DNA from: Acidimicrobiia bacterium
GTDB taxonomy: Bacteria; Actinomycetota; Acidimicrobiia; IMCC26256
Reading direction: 5' to 3'
Assembly (NCBI GenBank): GCA_023262065.1
Contig: JALRDW010000008.1
Span: 1-9,508, forward strand
DNA length: 9,508 nucleotides
Of the stretch, positions 7,560 through 9,508 are shown piece by piece. Both the position numbers and the translations under genes were made by a program. The notes under the pieces are model-generated. The model saw only the letters and a program-made list of their open reading frames with translations. It had not been told where the DNA came from and made no database searches. Within the stretch, counting starts at the first letter, position 1; each line of letters starts with the position of its first letter.

Positions 7560-9029
7560 TCAGCGAGGGCTGCGGCAGGTACGGCGGTAGACGCCGAGCG
7601 TGCCGGGTCCGAGCGAGGCCACCTTGCGGTACCCGTCCTCGGAGAGGCGGGCCGGCAGGTCGGGGAACGACCCCCACCGGACCGGCGAGGTGATGAGGAC
7701 GAGGCAGACCCGCGGCCGGGCCGCGACCCGCGCGACCGATGCACTGGTGATGCGGATCGAATCGACGGGGGTCTCGATGCGCAGGATCGACGGGTCGACG
7801 TACCAGGGCACCGTGGCGCGTCCGGCGCGCCAGACGAAGCCGCCGGTGTCCGTGAGCGCCCAGGACTGCTCCGGGATGGCGCGTGCCGCATCCCGGGCGA
7901 CCGCCTCGACCCCCCGGTAGGGCTCGGGTCGGTAGAGCGCGCGCAACGAGACCATCTGCAGGGGCACGGTCACCACGAGGACGACCGCGACGACCCGCCA
8001 CGACGGTCGGTGGCACGCGACGAGCAGCACGATCGGCGGGACGAGGATGTTGACGTGGTTCCGCCACATCGCCGGGTCGATCGCGAGCGTCACGAACGCG
8101 GCCAGCAACCACCACCAGAGGAACCGGTCGGCGCCGAACCAGCGGTCCAGGCGAGGACCGTCGGTGGATGCCGCCGTGCGGCCCCGGCGGATCCGAGCCA
8201 CGAGGGCGGTACCCACCGCGGCGACCGCCAGCACGAGCAGGGTGAGGTCGCGGCGCCCGAGCGTCGACATGGCCTTGTGCCAGTTGGCGAGCACGTCGTG
8301 TCGGCCCTCCACCGTGCTGTGGTAGGCGACCGACTGCTCGTAGACGGCTCGGACGCCCCAGGGCACGGCGGCGGCGAGGGCGAACGCGGCGGCGACCAGG
8401 GGTACCACCACGGTGTCCCGCCACCGGCGGCTGGAGGCCACCAGGATCCAGGCCACGAGGATCGCCGGCCCCGACAGGAGGCTCTTGGTCCCGACCGCCG
8501 CCCCGATCAGGATCGCGACGACCACGGCCCGGTGGGTGGCCGGGCGGGAGCGGTGGTTGAGGGCCTCGGCGACGGCGAAGACGGCGAAGGTGAGCGCGAC
8601 CCCGTCCGAGGTGATCGGCGCCGTGGTCCACATCACGGCCCCGCTCGCAGCGGCGAGTCCGCCGGCGAGGAGGGCGCCGCCCCGGTCGGTGAGCATCGAT
8701 GCGATCCGGTAGACGCCGATGGAGATGGCGGCCCCCGCCAGCACCGGCAGCAGTCGCGGCGAGTTCATCCGCTCGAACCCCAGCACGTCGAACACGTGCA
8801 GGAGGGGGAGGAACACCGGCCCCTGGGATGAGTACACGGAGATGAACGGGGCGTTCCCGGTGCGCATGGCCACCGCGGAGAGCCCGTAGGTGCCGTCGTC
8901 GAAGTGCAGGGCCGTGTCGGCGAGGAATGCGGGGAGCCGGAGCATGATCGCGACGAGACCGAGCAGCGTGGCGTCGAGCGCCTGGGTGCGTCCCCAGGCC
9001 CCGGTGCTCGTGCTCGGTGTGCGGCTCAC
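7560..9029 (-). CDS. GT-C superfamily membrane glycosyltransferase (GT39/ArnT/PMT-like)
   Basis: The 489-residue multi-spanning protein looks like the dolichyl/polyprenyl-phosphate-sugar-dependent GT-C enzymes (PMT_2, ArnT-like). These take a sugar from a polyprenyl-phosphate donor on the outer face of the membrane. After the first helix (about residues 19-37) comes [15 protein letters not shown] with an acidic pair at Asp44-Asp45, the position of the catalytic acidic motif in this family. About ten hydrophobic segments follow, including 93-110, 168-198, 206-224, 262-279, 303-318 and 327-360. Residues from about 370 to the end form a soluble extracytoplasmic domain with [13 protein letters not shown] and [15 protein letters not shown] 9029 is chosen because GAGGA (plus-strand 9037-9041) sits seven bases before it and the first helix follows soon after; a longer reading would run antisense into pyrG. 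Acceptor and sugar are unknown. It faces opposite to all its neighbours and has its own promoter region. Confidence 0.82.
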   Translation of the reverse strand: MSRTPSTSTGAWGRTQALDATLLGLVAIMLRLPAFLADTALHFDDGTYGLSAVAMRTGNAPFISVYSSQGPVFLPLLHVFDVLGFERMNSPRLLPVLAGAAISIGVYRIASMLTDRGGALLAGGLAAASGAVMWTTAPITSDGVALTFAVFAVAEALNHRSRPATHRAVVVAILIGAAVGTKSLLSGPAILVAWILVASSRRWRDTVVVPLVAAAFALAAAVPWGVRAVYEQSVAYHSTVEGRHDVLANWHKAMSTLGRRDLTLLVLAVAAVGTALVARIRRGRTAASTDGPRLDRWFGADRFLWWWLLAAFVTLAIDPAMWRNHVNILVPPIVLLVACHRPSWRVVAVVLVVTVPLQMVSLRALYRPEPYRGVEAVARDAARAIPEQSWALTDTGGFVWRAGRATVPWYVDPSILRIETPVDSIRITSASVARVAARPRVCLVLITSPVRWGSFPDLPARLSEDGYRKVASLGPGTLGVYRRTCRSPR

Positions 9030-9036
9030 GGCGTCG

Positions 9037-9041
9037 TCCTC
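9037..9041 (-). promoter_or_regulatory. Shine-Dalgarno of the GT-C gene (GAGGA)
   Basis: Read on the minus strand, GAGGA lies seven bases before the GTG at 9029. It is what decides this start over several upstream in-frame GTG codons. Confidence 0.65.
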
Positions 9042-9194
9042 GATCGAAGGTCGCTCCACCCGGTGTGGTGCGTGTTGTTGGAGTTGGGTCCGCCGGGGAA
9101 CCACGGGAGCGGTGCGTGGAACCTGCCCGCCCAAGCGCGACCCCCGGACCCGCAGATGGTACCGTCGCCATCCCGAGGGCCCCGGGCGGTGCTC

Positions 9195-9211
9195 ATCGGA
9201 ATCCGATCGGA
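9195..9211. repeat. Nested palindromes, operator-like, upstream of pyrG
   Basis: ATCGGA (9195-9200) and TCCGAT (9202-9207) form a perfect inverted repeat around one base. The right arm is also part of a perfect 10-base palindrome, TCCGATCGGA, at 9202-9211. A second CGGAA/TTCCG pair at 9197-9201 and 9215-9219 surrounds it. The element is 59 bases before the pyrG start. It may be a protein-binding site or simply chance in GC-rich sequence; no regulator is known from the window. Confidence 0.4.
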
Positions 9212-9250
9212 TCGTTCCGGTGCGCGACGCACGAGGCCGAGGCGGATTCT

Positions 9251-9268
9251 GGTTCTGGAGGGTTCTGG
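9251..9268 (+). repeat. Direct repeat GGTTCTGG x2 around the pyrG Shine-Dalgarno
   Basis: GGTTCTGG occurs at 9251-9258 and 9261-9268 with a 10-base period, and a third, shorter TTCTGG lies at 9247-9252. The ribosome binding site GGAGGG is formed where the two copies meet. Confidence 0.5.
9257..9262 (+). promoter_or_regulatory. Shine-Dalgarno of pyrG (GGAGGG)
   Basis: GGAGGG ends seven bases before the TTG at 9270. This strong site supports TTG as the true pyrG start, since no ATG or GTG lies at the conserved N-terminus. Confidence 0.8.
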
Positions 9269-9269
9269 G

Positions 9270-9508
9270 TTGGCGAAGCACATCTTCGTGACCGGTGGTG
9301 TCGCATCGAGTCTCGGGAAGGGACTCACCGCCTCGTCGCTGGGGCGACTGCTCAAGGCACGCGGCCTGCGCGTGACCATGCAGAAACTCGACCCCTACAT
9401 CAACGTCGATCCGGGCACGATGAACCCGTTCGAGCACGGAGAGGTCTTCGTCACCGATGACGGAGGAGAGACCGACCTCGACCTCGGGCACTACGAGCGG
9501 TTCATCGA
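9270..9508 (+). CDS. pyrG: CTP synthase, N-terminal part (3' end outside window)
   Basis: PyrG makes CTP from UTP, ATP and glutamine, the last step of pyrimidine nucleotide synthesis, in the cytosol. Only the first 79 residues of about 550 are in the window, all in the N-terminal synthetase domain. They read as textbook Pyr[21 protein letters not shown] with the P-loop Lys17 (E. coli Lys18), [20 protein letters not shown] at 38-57, and [20 protein letters not shown] at 58-77, which includes the Mg-binding Asp71 (E. coli Asp72). The start is TTG at 9270, giving the conserved MAKHIF start with GGAGGG seven bases upstream. In M. tuberculosis pyrG directly follows the steB homologue; here it is separated by murJ, the MraY-like gene and the reversed GT-C gene, and it has its own 5' region. 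Confidence 0.97.
   Translation, partial: MAKHIFVTGGVASSLGKGLTASSLGRLLKARGLRVTMQKLDPYINVDPGTMNPFEHGEVFVTDDGGETDLDLGHYERFI

Larger units (their letters stand above)
9030..9269. promoter_or_regulatory. Divergent intergenic region between the GT-C gene and pyrG
   Basis: These 240 bases separate the divergent starts and must carry the promoters for both genes. No RNA gene was recognised. A TANNNT-type hexamer TACCGT at 9160-9165 overlaps TACCAT read on the minus strand (9161-9156) around the palindrome GGTACC, so shared divergent -10 elements are conceivable, but neither has a convincing -35. Other structure includes GGAACC repeated at 9097-9102 and 9118-9123 (21 bases apart), a small inverted repeat CCACG/CGTGG (9101-9105 / 9115-9119), nested palindromes at 9195-9211, and GGTTCTGG repeats next to the pyrG ribosome binding site. 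Confidence 0.6.

Noticed and set aside
7557..7569. Small hairpin CCCTC-AGC-GAGGG at the convergent junction as a terminator
   Set aside because: The stem is only five pairs, most of it lies inside the GT-C gene end, and there is no T-tract on either strand.
9137..9165. Sigma-70 type promoter GCGACC - 17 bases - TACCGT for pyrG
   Set aside because: The -35 matches the consensus at only three positions and the -10 is weak, so it is not reported as a promoter on its own.
7495..9171. Alternative 558-residue minus-strand frame overlapping the GT-C gene
   Set aside because: Its product is Arg/Gly/Pro-rich with no membrane segments or motifs, whereas the other frame encodes a coherent multi-spanning glycosyltransferase.
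9030..9491. Upstream extension of the GT-C reading frame to 9491
   Set aside because: The added residues are low-complexity and charged, they run antisense through the pyrG start, and a good ribosome binding site (9037-9041) precedes GTG 9029.

Overview
The window is a compact, very GC-rich (roughly 70% by eye) stretch from an actinobacterial chromosome. The gene order tlyA - nadK - recN - steA - steB - ... - pyrG is a well known actinobacterial housekeeping block; in Mycobacterium tuberculosis the same genes run from Rv1694 to Rv1699. The extra genes between steB and pyrG, and the overall character, would fit a deep-branching lineage such as Acidimicrobiia, but that placement is inference.

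Layout. Positions 1-7550 hold seven plus-strand genes packed as one probable operon. They are the 3' end of tlyA (rRNA 2'-O-methyltransferase), nadK (NAD kinase), recN (DNA repair ATPase), steA and steB (membrane proteins tied to cytokinesis), a MurJ-family lipid flippase, and a short MraY/WecA-like polyprenyl-phosphate sugar-1-phosphate transferase relative. Four junctions are 4-base ATGA/GTGA stop-start overlaps, and the largest gap is 27 bases. At 7560-9029 a GT-C type membrane glycosyltransferase lies on the minus strand, tail to tail with the MraY-like gene across a 9-base gap. A 240-base divergent intergenic region (9030-9269) follows, and then pyrG (CTP synthase) starts from a TTG codon and runs off the right edge.

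How the genes fit together. The left half is nucleotide, RNA and DNA housekeeping. The middle is envelope and division work: SteA/SteB, MurJ, the MraY-like protein and the GT-C enzyme all belong to families that act at the membrane, the last three on polyprenyl-linked precursors. No phage, transposon, CRISPR, tRNA or rRNA was seen.

No clearly undescribed system is visible. The best candidates for follow-up are the murJ / MraY-like / GT-C set placed between steB and pyrG, the altered active-site motifs of the MraY-like protein, and the nested palindromes and direct repeats in the pyrG leader.
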